This document shows, piece by piece, positions 12,705 through 22,062 of a stretch of DNA of 64,000 bases. Source of the stretch: a virus; the IMG/VR virus record IMGVR_UViG_3300050821_007836, positions 1 through 64,000 of that record. One strand, given 5' to 3'. The position numbers and the translations under genes were made by a program. The notes beneath the pieces are model-generated. The model had not been told where the DNA came from. It worked only from the letters and a program-made list of their open reading frames with translations, and searched no databases. Position 1 is the stretch's first letter; each line of letters starts with the position of its first letter.

Positions 12705-15183
12705 CGCAGTGCAGGCACCCGGCCTCGAAGACCAGGGAGGCGTTGCCGCACCGGGGGCAGGTCTGGCCGCGGTCAGGGGCCTCGGAGAGGGCTCCAGGAG
12801 CCTCCAGGACCTCCTCTAGCAGGCTGGGCTGATAGAGACGCTCCAGGAGCTTGCCGACCCCGTCAGCGACACTGAGGACCTTGCCGGGGCCGAAGCCGTT
12901 GACGGTCCGGCCACCGATGCCCTTGAGTTGATCGCAGATGGCCGCCACCGACACCCCGGAGCGCAGGGCGATGGAGATCATGCGGGCCAGGGCCTCCACA
13001 TCGGCGTTCTTGTCCGAGCCGTGCTTGCCGACTGAGATGCGGCAGTCGAAAGGACGGCCGGGGTGGTCAGGGTGCTCGGTGACGTAGACCTGGAGGGTGC
13101 CGAAGCCGGTTGTGACCGGGAAGGTCCGGGTAGGTAACCCATCGATGGCGGCCGAGACCGGGATGGGCTGCGGAGTGATGACCGGCCACCCCGAGGATGA
13201 CGCGGAGGGTCCCGACCGTTCCTCGTCGGGTAGTAGACCAGGCGCGACCTGGCTCTTCGACCCCTCCGCGCTCCCCTCCGGAGAAGCGGACAACACTTCA
13301 AGGGACCGGCTGCCTTGGCGGTAGACGGTGATGCCCTTGCAGCCCAGGGAATGGGCCAGTTCGTAGGCGAAGCCGACATCGGCGGGGGTGGCGCTGTGCG
13401 GCAGGTTGATGGTCTTGGAGATGGAGTTGTCCACCCAGACCTGGGCGGCCGCCTGCATGCCGATGTGCTCGGCGTAGGTAAGATCTCCGGCCACCACGAA
13501 GGCGTCCTTGATGGCATGGGACAGATCCCCCACCCGCTGGCAGGACCCTCCCTCGGCCGCCACCTGCTCGATGATGGCCTGGCGACGCGACTGATCGACG
13601 TAGCCCGCCCCGATCAGGGCCTGCTCAAACAGTTTGGAGGCGTAGTGCAAGCTGATGTTCTGACCTTCCTGCATGACCTTTCGCTCGAACACCAGGGCGA
13701 AGAAGCACTCGATGCCGGAGCCCTCGCAGTCGGCCACGTTGGAGATGGTGCCGGTGGGGGCGTAGGTCAGCAGGCAGGCGTTGCGGATGCCGTACAGGGC
13801 CAGGCGCTCGCTGAGGGCGTCCCAGTCGAGCACCGGCCGTCCCCAGCCCCTGACGTGCTCGACGTGCCCGGAGAGGGGGCTGGGAGCCTTCCAGGTGACG
13901 ATGTCGGAGGAGACCTCGACCCCGAAGCCCTTGGTCAGCAGGCCGGGGTCGTAGATGGACCCCTCGATCCAGGGGAAGGGGCCGCGCTCCTTGGCCCGGT
14001 CGATGGAGGCCAGCATGGCGTGGTAGCGCAGGAACTCGGTGACCTGGCTGACGAAGTCCATGCCGTCCGCCGAGCCGTAGCGGATGCCCATCATGGCCAT
14101 GGCGTCGGCCACCCCCATGTAGCCAAGCCCGATACGGCGTTCGTTCTTGGCCATGTCGGCCAGTTCGGGTACCGATTCGACGTAGTGGTTGGCATCGATG
14201 ATGTCATCCAGGAACTCCACCGAGGTATGGATCACCTCTGCCAGGTGATCCCAATGGATGAACGGAGCAGCGCTGTTCTGGCCGTAGTGGACGAATCTTT
14301 GCAGGGCGATTGATCCGAGATTGCATGACCCATACGGTGGCAGCCATTGCTCTCCGCAGGGGTTGGTGGCCTCGTACTTGTAGCGGATAGGACAGGGATT
14401 GTCTTTGTTGGCCCGGTCGATGAACAGCAATCCGGGATCCCCGAACTTCCAGGCATCCTCAGCGATCTCACTGAAGAGATCCTCGGCCTTGATGGTCTCG
14501 TAAACCGTGCCGTTATGGACGAGATCAAACTCGGTGCCTTCGCTGACGGCGATCATGAAGTCCTCGGTCACGGCCACCGAGATATTGAAGTTGGAGATCT
14601 TGCCCTCTTCGATCTTGGCTCTGATGAACCGGCGCACGTCGGGGTGGTCACAACGCAAGACGGCCATGTTGGCCCCCCGGCGCGATCCACCCTGAGCGAT
14701 GGTGCCAAACACGGCGTCGTAGCTGCCCAGGAAGCCCACCGGTCCGGAAGCTCGGCCCATGGACCTGGAGACGATGGCGTTGGCCGGACGCAGGCTGGAG
14801 AAGTCAAAGCCGTTGCCACCGCCAGTCTGCTGGATCAGAACCGCGTCCTTGAGGGTGGAGTAGATCCCGGCCCGCGCCCGGCCCAGATCATCCTCGATGG
14901 GCAGCACGAAACACGCCGATAACTGCCCCAGCGGAGTCCCGGCCCCGGTCCAGGTGGGGCTGTTGGGGAACATGAGCCGCTGGTCGAGCAGGTCCCGATA
15001 GCGCTCGTAGACCTCCTGGCGGGTGGTGCGATCCCCGATGGCCGTGAACCTGTTGGTGACATCGGCCACGTTGGCCGCCACTCTGGCCACCACCTGCTCG
15101 GGAGTCTCGGTGGGATTGCCGTGCTCGTCTTTGCGCGAGTAGCGAAGATCCATGATCCGGCGCGCATTATCTGATAGTTCCAT
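12661..15183 (-). CDS. nrdJ: Vitamin B12-dependent (class II) ribonucleotide reductase
   Basis: The product has 840 residues and reduces ribonucleotides to deoxyribonucleotides with adenosylcobalamin. Visible family features: QLSACFVLP with the first active-site Cys, QTGGGNGF, the NPCGE motif with the thiyl-radical Cys and catalytic Glu, and [11 protein letters not shown]-terminal CPRCG...CLHC tail re-reduces the active site. The length is normal for the monomeric/dimeric class II type and no intein is seen. ATG 15183 has a good Shine-Dalgarno (AGAGGA) and is preferred to the GTG at 15216. With ThyX and dCTP deaminase it gives the phage its own dNTP supply. Confidence 0.95.
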   Translation of the reverse strand: MELSDNARRIMDLRYSRKDEHGNPTETPEQVVARVAANVADVTNRFTAIGDRTTRQEVYERYRDLLDQRLMFPNSPTWTGAGTPLGQLSACFVLPIEDDLGRARAGIYSTLKDAVLIQQTGGGNGFDFSSLRPANAIVSRSMGRASGPVGFLGSYDAVFGTIAQGGSRRGANMAVLRCDHPDVRRFIRAKIEEGKISNFNISVAVTEDFMIAVSEGTEFDLVHNGTVYETIKAEDLFSEIAEDAWKFGDPGLLFIDRANKDNPCPIRYKYEATNPCGEQWLPPYGSCNLGSIALQRFVHYGQNSAAPFIHWDHLAEVIHTSVEFLDDIIDANHYVESVPELADMAKNERRIGLGYMGVADAMAMMGIRYGSADGMDFVSQVTEFLRYHAMLASIDRAKERGPFPWIEGSIYDPGLLTKGFGVEVSSDIVTWKAPSPLSGHVEHVRGWGRPVLDWDALSERLALYGIRNACLLTYAPTGTISNVADCEGSGIECFFALVFERKVMQEGQNISLHYASKLFEQALIGAGYVDQSRRQAIIEQVAAEGGSCQRVGDLSHAIKDAFVVAGDLTYAEHIGMQAAAQVWVDNSISKTINLPHSATPADVGFAYELAHSLGCKGITVYRQGSRSLEVLSASPEGSAEGSKSQVAPGLLPDEERSGPSASSSGWPVITPQPIPVSAAIDGLPTRTFPVTTGFGTLQVYVTEHPDHPGRPFDCRISVGKHGSDKNADVEALARMISIALRSGVSVAAICDQLKGIGGRTVNGFGPGKVLSVADGVGKLLERLYQPSLLEEVLEAPGALSEAPDRGQTCPRCGNASLVFEAGCLHCDVRFGGCGDFTRCD

Positions 15184-15234
15184 TCGTCCTCTGATCTCTA
15201 TAAGTGTGTCCAGCACACACCGAAAACGGAATGC

Positions 15235-15489
15235 TTAAAAACAGCCTCGCCAGATCCGGATAATCCCGCCCTTACGATGAGGTTGATTAGAGTTCTTCAC
15301 ACCTACCATCTGGATCAACTTCAACCGCGATGCATCCCTGAACACCGTTCCAATAGCATTGTTGCGCCTGTTAGGAGCATGCCCTTGATCCGGATGTCCA
15401 ACAATCTCTAATAGGTCATCAGAGGTAAATGGCTCTCCAGTGGCAGCCAACCGACGAATCGCCTGATCAGCATCAGTTCTCCAGGTCAT
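15235..15489 (-). CDS. Small winged-helix-like hypothetical protein
   Basis: The product has 84 residues: a helix-rich N-terminal half (DADQAIRRLAATGEPFTSDDLLEIVG) like a winged-helix DNA-binding start, then NAIGTVFRDASRLKLIQMVG and a basic, aromatic tail. The pattern resembles small phage DNA-binding proteins that recognise modules such as origins, but no family is named. It overlaps the upstream gene by 17 nt. Confidence 0.65.
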   Translation of the reverse strand: MTWRTDADQAIRRLAATGEPFTSDDLLEIVGHPDQGHAPNRRNNAIGTVFRDASRLKLIQMVGVKNSNQPHRKGGIIRIWRGCF

Positions 15490-15841
15490 GAGACAACAAT
15501 CCCAGCCCTTCTCCCGCTCCAGCCTGAGCGAGCACGATCACTTTACTCAGTTGCCCCCAGCGCTGCCAGTGAGGGTTGCAGTTGGGGCACAGTCGGGTGC
15601 TGGCCTTGCCCTTCAGGCGGCGCTCGTCGGAGCGGGTGCCCTCCTCCCACACCCTGACCACCTCCCAGTCGATCCCAGCGGCGCTGACGGCAGCCAGGAG
15701 CCTCGATCCCCGTCCCTTGCGGTGGAAGGCCAGCCGGGACTCCAGAGCTACCTCCAGGGGGTGTCGGGAGGTGTCCACGAAGCCCAGGTAGTGGGAGGCG
15801 TGCCGGTAGGGGCGCTCGAAATGAACGAGGTACAGAGCCAT
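15473..15841 (-). CDS. Possible GIY-YIG-like domain protein
   Basis: The product has 122 residues. LYLVHFERPYRHASHYLGFV resembles the paired GIY...YIG strands with the spacing slightly enlarged, followed by a basic helix (LAFHRKGRGSRLL) and a strand with DERRLKG and LCPNC. GIY-YIG nucleases carry an Arg and a Glu after these strands; the Arg is plausible, the catalytic Glu less clear, so an inactive or diverged member is possible. ATG 15841 overlaps nothing upstream. Confidence 0.6.
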   Translation of the reverse strand: MALYLVHFERPYRHASHYLGFVDTSRHPLEVALESRLAFHRKGRGSRLLAAVSAAGIDWEVVRVWEEGTRSDERRLKGKASTRLCPNCNPHWQRWGQLSKVIVLAQAGAGEGLGLLSHDLEN

Positions 15842-15853
15842 GGCCGGATCGTG

Positions 15854-16018
15854 TCAGGAGGGTGTGACGGTCTCGGCATGCCAACGGTCGTGGTTGGCCA
15901 GCGAGTTGGCCGATACCAGGGCTCCGCACCGGTTGCACTCCAGCACCTCGGTATGAGCACGCACACCGTCCGGTTCGTCTTGATGGATGAAGCCCACGGA
16001 TTGATAGGTGACGGTCAC
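15854..16018 (-). CDS. Small C2H2-type zinc-finger protein
   Basis: GTG 16018 overlaps the stop of the dCTP deaminase gene (GTGA) and gives 54 residues; a longer frame inside that gene is not supported. CNRCGALVSANSLANHDRWH is a C-x2-C...H-x3-H single finger. It is probably a nucleic-acid- or protein-binding adaptor of unknown role. Confidence 0.65.
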   Translation of the reverse strand: MTVTYQSVGFIHQDEPDGVRAHTEVLECNRCGALVSANSLANHDRWHAETVTPS

Positions 16019-16584
16019 GTTGTAGGGAAGACCTCGGGCGGATCCTCGCGCCACATCTCAGATGGGGTGGGGCCTTGCTGGCCCAGGTACTTGGAGCCCA
16101 GGGAGGGATGGCCGTAAGGGCGCTCAGCCCGGTTCGAGCCCCGGATGAAGACCATCTGGGCCACCTTCATGCCGGGGAAGAGCCGGATGGGCCGCTGGGT
16201 CATGTTGAGCAGTTCCATGGTGGCCTGGCCGTTCCAACCGGGGTCGAAGTACCCGGCCGCCTCGATCTGCAGGCCGAGTCGGGCCAGAGAGGACTTGCCC
16301 GATAGCTGGGCCACGATGAAGTCATCCAGGCGGATGCGCTCGATCGAGGAGGCCAGGATGAACTCGCCGGGGTGCAGGGCGAAGGAGTGCTGGAGGACCT
16401 CCCCGAAGGTGTAGGGCTGCTCCAGGCTGGGGTCGAGGACCTCGATGCGGGGATCCAGGCGGCGGATGGCCGGGCTCAGGTGGATGTCGTAGGAGGCCGG
16501 TTGCAGACAGGCGTCGTCGTAGGGGTCGATCTCGATGACCCTGGCCGCCAGCGCCTTGCGGATGTCAGTGTCTACCAGGATCAC
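16015..16584 (-). CDS. dcd: dCTP deaminase (dUTPase-fold)
   Basis: The product has 189 residues, the usual length. It deaminates dCTP to dUTP (or to dUMP if bifunctional), feeding ThyX. Family blocks are clear: LQPASYDIHLS near the N-terminus, SGKSSLARLGL (trimer interface and phosphate-binding Ser/Arg), AGYFDPGWNGQATMELLN with the catalytic Glu, and PGMKVAQMVF. The ATG at 16584 overlaps the membrane-protein gene stop (16581). Together with NrdJ and ThyX it forms a thymidylate route. Confidence 0.93.
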   Translation of the reverse strand: MILVDTDIRKALAARVIEIDPYDDACLQPASYDIHLSPAIRRLDPRIEVLDPSLEQPYTFGEVLQHSFALHPGEFILASSIERIRLDDFIVAQLSGKSSLARLGLQIEAAGYFDPGWNGQATMELLNMTQRPIRLFPGMKVAQMVFIRGSNRAERPYGHPSLGSKYLGQQGPTPSEMWREDPPEVFPTT

Positions 16585-16817
16585 CCATCGACCTCATAGT
16601 CATAAGGGCGGGGAAGCTGGTTGTAGTCGTAGGGATGTTTGTCCAGCACTCTCACGTTGGTGTACTGCACATACTCTTCATCACCGTCATCATATGCTCG
16701 TTCAGCCACGCTCTGCATGTAGAGGACTACGAACATGACTACCAGGAGCATTACCACCAGTATTCCGAGGATGGCAAGCAGCCAGTCAGAGTTTGCTAGA
16801 GGCAGCATCGCGAGCAC
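16581..16817 (-). CDS. Single-pass membrane protein, leaderless
   Basis: The product has 78 residues: a short N-terminus, one strongly hydrophobic helix (about residues 13-34) and an acidic, Tyr-rich tail of about 40 residues. The GTG at 16817 is 6 nt from a very good -10 (TAGGGT), so the mRNA is probably leaderless; ATG 16808 is the alternative. First gene of an operon running into dcd. The tail may face the cytoplasm and bind a partner. Function unknown. Confidence 0.75.
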   Translation of the reverse strand: MLAMLPLANSDWLLAILGILVVMLLVVMFVVLYMQSVAERAYDDGDEEYVQYTNVRVLDKHPYDYNQLPRPYDYEVDG

Positions 16818-16823
16818 GCGACG

Positions 16824-16852
16824 ACCCTAGCGAAGCCCCTTCTGGTTGTCAA
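16824..16852 (-). promoter_or_regulatory. Strong sigma-A-like promoter
   Basis: -35 TTGACA (16852-16847, perfect consensus), 17-bp spacer, -10 TAGGGT (16829-16824), then 6 nt to GTG 16817. It drives the membrane protein and dcd genes. Confidence 0.85.
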
Positions 16853-16864
16853 GTAACCCTATAG

Positions 16865-17158
16865 CTACTTGGCAGCCTTGGCCTTGACCACCTCGGGTCC
16901 GGGCTCGTCCGCTTGGGGGATATGCTCCCCAGCCTGATGGACCTGGACCACTCCGCTCAAGCTCAGGCCTGCCAACTCCTTGAGTAGCTTCAGGTGACCG
17001 GGCTGAGAGTACTCCAGGTGGTGGGTGGCGCACAGGGGAAGCTCATGCTCGTCCGGGGCGCTGATGATGGTCAGGTGGGTGGTGGCGACGTTGGTGCAGC
17101 CTGGGATCACGCAGGCCAACTCGGGGATGGGGGCGTAGGCAGGATCGGTAGCGGTCAT
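16865..17158 (-). CDS. Zinc-binding hypothetical protein
   Basis: The product has 97 residues. CVIPGCTNVATTHLTI and LCATHHLEY place four to five Cys/His ligands as in a small treble-clef or HNH-derived zinc domain, but no catalytic H-N-H set is present. The C-terminus is Lys/Ala-rich. The start overlaps the stop of the upstream gene (ATGA). Similar CxxxC..CxxH phage proteins exist, without known function. Confidence 0.7.
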   Translation of the reverse strand: MTATDPAYAPIPELACVIPGCTNVATTHLTIISAPDEHELPLCATHHLEYSQPGHLKLLKELAGLSLSGVVQVHQAGEHIPQADEPGPEVVKAKAAK

Positions 17159-17664
17159 GGCGTCTCCTCTGAGGGGTAGGTCCAGGTTGCCACGATCCGG
17201 GCCACCTCCTCCGGATCGGTGTCATGGGGCATGACATCGGAGCCGGTGTCGGTCATCTCGCCGTTGTCATCGATCACCGAGTAGCCCCAGGATCCGCCGT
17301 GGTTGGCCCACACCGCGAAGGGCGGCTTCCACTCGCCGGGCACGGCCACGTAGCCCTCAGGGGCCTCCGGGAGGTCCTCAGGCAGAGTCTCGGTGTAGCC
17401 ACCCACATAGAGCAGGGATCGCTCCCCCTGGGTCACCAGCCGAGAGGAGACCTCCATGGCCCGCAGCATGCTCACCACCGCCGCGTAGTGCTCCCTGGAG
17501 ACCCAGGGATCAGCGTCCTCCCAGACCCCACACTTGCAGCCCATGGCCTTGCAGCCGGACCGACCGTTGCCGTGGAAGCTGTAGGGATGGTTGCAGGAGG
17601 TGCAGTTCTTTTGAACTAGGTAATCTCGACTGGAGTTAGGCGAGGCCTCTACCACGGCGGTCAT
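17155..17664 (-). CDS. Hypothetical protein with Cys motifs
   Basis: ATG 17664 gives 169 residues. The extra 74 codons of the open frame upstream lie in a hairpin-rich stretch with Arg-rich, non-protein-like content and are excluded. CTSCNHPYSFHGNGRSGCKAMGCKCG is a Cys-rich N-terminal block able to bind zinc; the rest is mixed, ending in an EEVARIVATWTYP helix. A possible -10 (TATGCT) sits 6 nt before the ATG. Unknown function. Confidence 0.7.
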   Translation of the reverse strand: MTAVVEASPNSSRDYLVQKNCTSCNHPYSFHGNGRSGCKAMGCKCGVWEDADPWVSREHYAAVVSMLRAMEVSSRLVTQGERSLLYVGGYTETLPEDLPEAPEGYVAVPGEWKPPFAVWANHGGSWGYSVIDDNGEMTDTGSDVMPHDTDPEEVARIVATWTYPSEETP

Positions 17665-17903
17665 GCTACCAGCATACATAAGCTTTCTTGATAAAGGGCC
17701 TCGCCCCCTGATCGAAGGGCGCGGTCCAATCCTCCATCGGGCTGGATCGACGGAGGATTGTCGGGATCGGAATGACCCCTGTCCGCATCCTGTAACCCTA
17801 CGGGTCAGGCCGAGATCTGAGGCTGAAACGCAGAGGCGGTGACCAGGATGCCTCCTATAATACCCCCTGCACAGGATCCGTACCACTCGCTTGATGTGGT
17901 CGC
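17665..17903 (-). other. Intergenic region with strong stems; candidate small RNA
   Basis: 239 bp without a gene. On the - strand a -10-like TATTAT (17862-17857) is followed about 7 nt later by GCATCCTG, which pairs perfectly with CAGGATGC (17785-17792), enclosing 51 nt with an inner CCCGTAGGG hairpin. Next come a 9-bp stem CAATCCTCC / GGAGGATTG (about 17737-17769) and a CGCCC...GGGCG stem. I tried to fold the 67-nt core as tRNA and failed (no T-loop GTTC). A structured RNA or a long leader of the next gene fits. Confidence 0.4.
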
Positions 17904-19955
17904 TTATCGCCGCCGCCGTCTCATCGAGCTACCGCTGAAGCGTCCTCGGGCAGGGGAATAGCCACTGCTGAAGCTACGGTGCTGACCACCCCAGTTCCGC
18001 AGCGCACTCACCGGGTCGCCCATGGTCTCCTCCGCCGCTTGTTCGGCTTGTGTCGGGAAACCACCCTGTTGTGCGAAGCGTGGTGACAGCGATGAAAACG
18101 CCTCTCCGATGAAGGCGGATATCTCATTTCCGATCAGGGCATGCACCAGGATCATCATGCAGTCAGCAACGTCCTTGGTCTGCACCGGCCCTGATGTCGG
18201 ATGATCGACCTTGTTCTCGGCCACCTTTTGCAGGAAAAGGAGTTCGTCCTGAGCCTGCTCGTAAAACGGAGCATGGACCAGGCCCAATCCGATGGCCGTT
18301 TTGAATGTCTCGGCTATGGTCCAGTTCACTGGAGCGGTGGCGGTGCGCTCAAAGACTGCCACCCGCTTGGGGAAGTTGCGGGTGGCGACCCACTTGATCA
18401 AACGTGATATCATCCAGTTCGAGTACCCCTGGTCGAAGGTGACCTCGGTCGGGATGAAGACATTGATGAAATCGCGGATGCGTTTCTCAATGAGATCGTA
18501 ATCAATCTGGTAACCATTCTCCGGGAAGCTGGCTGGCTCCCAATGGGTGATGTAGTCAAAGACAACGTGAGGGAACTCGTCGTCCCCGTAACGGACGACG
18601 TGCGCCACTGCGAACCCGAAGTTCGCCCCCGACTTCGAGGGATCCCCGTGCGCCTTGTAGAGCACGGCCAGCTTGCCCTCTTCGCGCATGTACAGGTTGA
18701 GGGGGTTCTCTTCTGGCCAGGGCAGCCAAATAGCTTTGACACGATCCTCGTTGAGGTATGCATCGAGGACTGCGGCCCACTTGGAGCGGCGCTCGACAGC
18801 GAAGGTCTCAGGATTGGCGGCCTCGATGCGCTGTAGCTGACGGTCGTAGACCTGCTGAGCCCGGCGCTGGGCCGGTAAACAGAAGCTGAATGGGCGAGGG
18901 TGGGGGCGGTCCGCCACCGGGCGACGGCGAGGGTGGTCGTATTCGGTGCGGCTCATGGTGGGCAGGTGCTCGGCCCGCTCCCAGTCCACGTAGGGATCCC
19001 ATGAGGTCAACTGGATCATGAGCATCTCGGGCCGGACGATCTCGCCCGGCTCCAGCCCATCGGTGCCATCCGAGACGGCCAGGGCCTGCACGCAGTTCTC
19101 GTAGAACTGACCGGTCTTGGCCCAGGGAGAGGAGGCCTCGTACATCCAGGCGTCCACCCCGAAGGTGTCGAGCGCCGGGGAGGCCGATTGGTACACCTCA
19201 GCGGCGTCGGACTTGGCCACCTGGCGGACCACATGGGCCATCTCATCGAAGAGCAGCGCGAACACGGCCGGGCCTCGGGAGGCCATGGGCGTGGACTCCT
19301 TGGGCAGGATGATAAACGTGGCCATGTCGCCGTCCTCGTAGATGCCGAGGTCCTCACGGGCATTGATCCGTTTGTTGTCATGGGGGGCGCGCAGGGTGAG
19401 GCTCTCGCCCAGGGACTTCGAGAAGTACGGGGCGAAGCACCGGCCGCCTTTGATGATGTCGGTGACATCCTTCCACTGGTTGGCGGTGGCCTGCTCCTTC
19501 TTCCCGGCGAAGACCATCATGGCCAGGCGCTTGTCCCGGTCGATGCCGTAAAAGGCCTGAGGATCGCCTTTACAGATGTAATGCCACAGCACATAGGCGG
19601 ACCCGATGCCGCCCAGGTAGCCCTTGGAGCCCCGCCGCCCGATGACGTTCAGCCACTCTCGAAACCAGGGACGGCCCTCCTCCTTGCAGATGCGGATGCG
19701 CTCGTAGATGTCGGGCTGGATCCCGTTGTCCTCGGTCTCGGCAAACGAGGTGGTCCACTCCCCGATGACATCATGGTCGTACTGGGTGAATAGCTCGTCC
19801 TGCAGGAAGGCCACCTTCAGCGCGGTGGCCTGGCGGGGGTAGAGGTTGCGGTTGAGGAAGCCGTCCGAGAGGGTGAACTCGATGATGTCGGGGATCCACA
19901 GACCCGACTCATCTTCGGTTAGCTGCTGGATCCTGGGGGTCAGGACATTGGTCAT
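17904..19955 (-). CDS. terL: Terminase large subunit
   Basis: The product has 683 residues. It powers DNA packaging and cuts concatemers at the portal. The ATPase part shows the Walker A-like GRRGSKG (106-112), the Walker B FALLFDEMAH and an ASSPW coupling motif. The nuclease part shows acidic strands VVFDYITHW and VTFDQGYSNWM and a final TKDVADCMMIL helix with the third Asp, as in RNase H-type terminase nucleases. The C-terminal 60 residues are disordered and end in poly-Arg, perhaps for DNA or portal contact. No intein or frameshift is seen. It is preceded by a 118-aa gene ending 1 nt before its start. Confidence 0.9.
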   Translation of the reverse strand: MTNVLTPRIQQLTEDESGLWIPDIIEFTLSDGFLNRNLYPRQATALKVAFLQDELFTQYDHDVIGEWTTSFAETEDNGIQPDIYERIRICKEEGRPWFREWLNVIGRRGSKGYLGGIGSAYVLWHYICKGDPQAFYGIDRDKRLAMMVFAGKKEQATANQWKDVTDIIKGGRCFAPYFSKSLGESLTLRAPHDNKRINAREDLGIYEDGDMATFIILPKESTPMASRGPAVFALLFDEMAHVVRQVAKSDAAEVYQSASPALDTFGVDAWMYEASSPWAKTGQFYENCVQALAVSDGTDGLEPGEIVRPEMLMIQLTSWDPYVDWERAEHLPTMSRTEYDHPRRRPVADRPHPRPFSFCLPAQRRAQQVYDRQLQRIEAANPETFAVERRSKWAAVLDAYLNEDRVKAIWLPWPEENPLNLYMREEGKLAVLYKAHGDPSKSGANFGFAVAHVVRYGDDEFPHVVFDYITHWEPASFPENGYQIDYDLIEKRIRDFINVFIPTEVTFDQGYSNWMISRLIKWVATRNFPKRVAVFERTATAPVNWTIAETFKTAIGLGLVHAPFYEQAQDELLFLQKVAENKVDHPTSGPVQTKDVADCMMILVHALIGNEISAFIGEAFSSLSPRFAQQGGFPTQAEQAAEETMGDPVSALRNWGGQHRSFSSGYSPARGRFSGSSMRRRRR

Positions 19956-20312
19956 TTAAGGCTGCTGCGGAACCGGGATGGTCACGCCTTTCATCTCCGG
20001 TTCGATACCAGCCACATCGTTTATGACCTCGTAACGCTGCCGATCGTAATCAAACGGCTTGCGCTCACAACGATCGGAGATAGTGATGTCGAAGGCATAC
20101 ACGTCATCGAGAGGGAGTCCTCCGGCATCCGCGGTGCTATAGACCATGACGCCGACGATCAGACCTATTTCCTCGAAACGCCCGATGATCTCCCTGCGGA
20201 AATCCTCCATCTGGACGTGACGACCCATCTTCTCATTGAGCTTGGCCAGGACGCCCTCGATAAGGAGGACCTCGCTGTCGTACAAGTCAATGGCCGGGGT
20301 GACCGTTGACAT
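19956..20312 (-). CDS. Hypothetical protein next to terminase
   Basis: The product has 118 residues with an N-terminal helix (DSEVLLIEGVLAKLNEKMG), then alternating strands (IGLIVGVMVYSTAD...VYAFDITISDRC) typical of a small alpha/beta domain of virion-associated proteins. Shine-Dalgarno ACGGAG precedes ATG 20312. No motif identifies it; the position just before terL suggests a packaging or head role. Confidence 0.65.
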   Translation of the reverse strand: MSTVTPAIDLYDSEVLLIEGVLAKLNEKMGRHVQMEDFRREIIGRFEEIGLIVGVMVYSTADAGGLPLDDVYAFDITISDRCERKPFDYDRQRYEVINDVAGIEPEMKGVTIPVPQQP

Positions 20313-20317
20313 CTCCG

Positions 20318-21331
20318 TTACCCCACTTTGGCGGCGCAGGTCTGACAGCGCATGGACTGCTCCGCCACCACCTGGCCCCCGATGGCTTCCAGTCGCCGCC
20401 GGGTGCCAGCCGGGACACCGGGCTCCAGGGCGGCGTTGGTGAACAGGTTGACCAGATCGAACTGGGTGGCCCCCTCCGCCGGGATCATGTCGGGCACCAG
20501 ACGGACCAGATGGGTGGTAACCCGCTCGGGCAGGCCTTGCTCCTCCGCCACCCGCAGGACGGCCTGAGAGGCGTCTCCAAGGTCCTTGCCCCGTAGCTGG
20601 TAGAAGTGGTCGATGTCGGCCTCCACCTCGCTGTAGAGCCGCCGGGAGGTGATCTCGAACGAGGTGAGGAACTCTTCATGGTTGGAGCCGCGCCCGTCCA
20701 TCTTGGCGGTGGCGTCGGCTATCTCCATGCCGTTGGTGCAGACCAGGCGGTAGATCAGCTTCTGCACCTGGGGCATGGTGTGCTTCTTCAGATCCTGGGT
20801 GTAACGCAGGCCGCCATGGCTGATGTCACCGATCGTGAGATCGCCCCTGACAACCGGACCACCTTCGGGGGACACTACGTCCAGACGAAAGTCGGTGTTG
20901 GAGCACCACCATTCCAGGACATTGGCCTCTGCTCCCACGATGGACTCGGCAATCTCCACCACCGAGATCGGCTCGATGGGATCCAACCGGGCCTCCAGGA
21001 TGTCATGAATGCCCCGCTCGCCATGACGAACCTTCACTTCACTATGGATCTCCCCGAGCAATCCATTGACGATATAGGTGGCCATCTCACCGCTGACCCG
21101 ATCGAGGAAGGCGTAAGGGATGGTCAGAAACTGAGCGAAGGCCTCACGGGCTCCCACCGTAGGAAGCGTCACATGATCCTCCGGTCCTACCCGCACCCGC
21201 ACTGATGGATCCGTTCCTGCGAACTGCACCCGTATGTCATCAGTGGTACAACGCAGTTTGGTCTCCGGTGGAGTGACGCGACTAGCGATCTCCTCCAGAG
21301 TTATCTCTGGCAAGGTACGGGCACCAAACAT
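20318..21331 (-). CDS. DUF932-like phage/plasmid protein
   Basis: The product has 337 residues. The middle LIYRLVCTNGMEIAD resembles the invariant CTNG block of DUF932 proteins, common in phages and plasmids and of unknown function, though sometimes linked to DNA metabolism. The C-terminus carries CQTC. The overall alpha/beta content and the helical EADIDHFYQLRGK region fit. The family call is by eye and tentative. It sits between an HTH protein and the terminase neighbourhood. Confidence 0.55.
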   Translation of the reverse strand: MFGARTLPEITLEEIASRVTPPETKLRCTTDDIRVQFAGTDPSVRVRVGPEDHVTLPTVGAREAFAQFLTIPYAFLDRVSGEMATYIVNGLLGEIHSEVKVRHGERGIHDILEARLDPIEPISVVEIAESIVGAEANVLEWWCSNTDFRLDVVSPEGGPVVRGDLTIGDISHGGLRYTQDLKKHTMPQVQKLIYRLVCTNGMEIADATAKMDGRGSNHEEFLTSFEITSRRLYSEVEADIDHFYQLRGKDLGDASQAVLRVAEEQGLPERVTTHLVRLVPDMIPAEGATQFDLVNLFTNAALEPGVPAGTRRRLEAIGGQVVAEQSMRCQTCAAKVG

Positions 21332-21333
21332 AG

Positions 21334-22062
21334 CTATTTCCTCTCGACATGATCATAGATCGGGGGCAATGCATCCCTAGAAGATGCCTGACGATTACTA
21401 TTCTGATCGGCCTTATCACCAACTGGAGGCAAGGCTGTCTGTGTGCTGGTCTGAACCATGGATTCTGCTGGTTCATCTCTGGCCAGCATGTTCATAGCTG
21501 GATTCTCCCGTAGCTCCCACATGAACTTCATCCAGCCTTCCGGAGTCATGTAGGAGCGGGCACCCTCGATGATAGCAAGGACGGCATCCTCGTTGATGGC
21601 CTGGGTCTCCTTGGTCCGGTCCTCGATCTCGACCAGGGCCTTGGCTGCCGCCAGGGTGTCCTTCATGTCCGGGGCGATCTGGCCGGTGACCATGCGCTCG
21701 TAGCCCCGCTGCATGATGTCATGGGTGACCAGCCAGGGGTCGATGAGGGGCGCGGCGTTATCGGCCGAGGACAGCCGCTGCATCCTGGCCCGGCGCTCGA
21801 TCACGGCCCGACGCAAGGACTCCGGCAAAGGCATGTGGCCCTGGTCGTAGTGCCACCTGATGCTGTCCGAGGACAACCGGGATGTACCCGGCAGGTGCTC
21901 GGAGATGGTGGACCAGGAGTAGCCCATCAGGATGAGGTTCTCGATCTCCGGCCGGTGGATGGACCGACAGGTCTGGCAGCGCCCCACCACCCGCATGGGA
22001 TAGTCGGTACCGCCGACGCGGTACACCACCGAGGTGTGCTGAGGAGGCTGCCGATCGGTCAT
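21334..22062 (-). CDS. HTH protein, possible terminase small subunit
   Basis: The product has 242 residues. A CQTCRSIHRPEIENL Cys pair is followed by GYSWSTISEHLPG...SSDSIRWHYDQGHM, a helix-turn-helix with a clear recognition-helix pattern, then a long helical region. Small terminases have an N-terminal HTH and a helical oligomerisation core, and terL lies three genes downstream, so this is a reasonable candidate. A transcription regulator is the alternative. It overlaps the upstream gene by 4 nt. Confidence 0.55.
   Translation of the reverse strand: MTDRQPPQHTSVVYRVGGTDYPMRVVGRCQTCRSIHRPEIENLILMGYSWSTISEHLPGTSRLSSDSIRWHYDQGHMPLPESLRRAVIERRARMQRLSSADNAAPLIDPWLVTHDIMQRGYERMVTGQIAPDMKDTLAAAKALVEIEDRTKETQAINEDAVLAIIEGARSYMTPEGWMKFMWELRENPAMNMLARDEPAESMVQTSTQTALPPVGDKADQNSNRQASSRDALPPIYDHVERK

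Noticed and set aside
17785-17851. tRNA in the gap before the terminase gene
   Set aside because: Only an 8-bp outer stem; no T-loop GTTC and no anticodon arm could be made.
17155-17886. Long form (243 aa) of the Cys-rich protein
   Set aside because: The first 74 codons are Arg/Gly-rich and lie in a hairpin-rich region; ATG 17664 fits a possible promoter and better composition.
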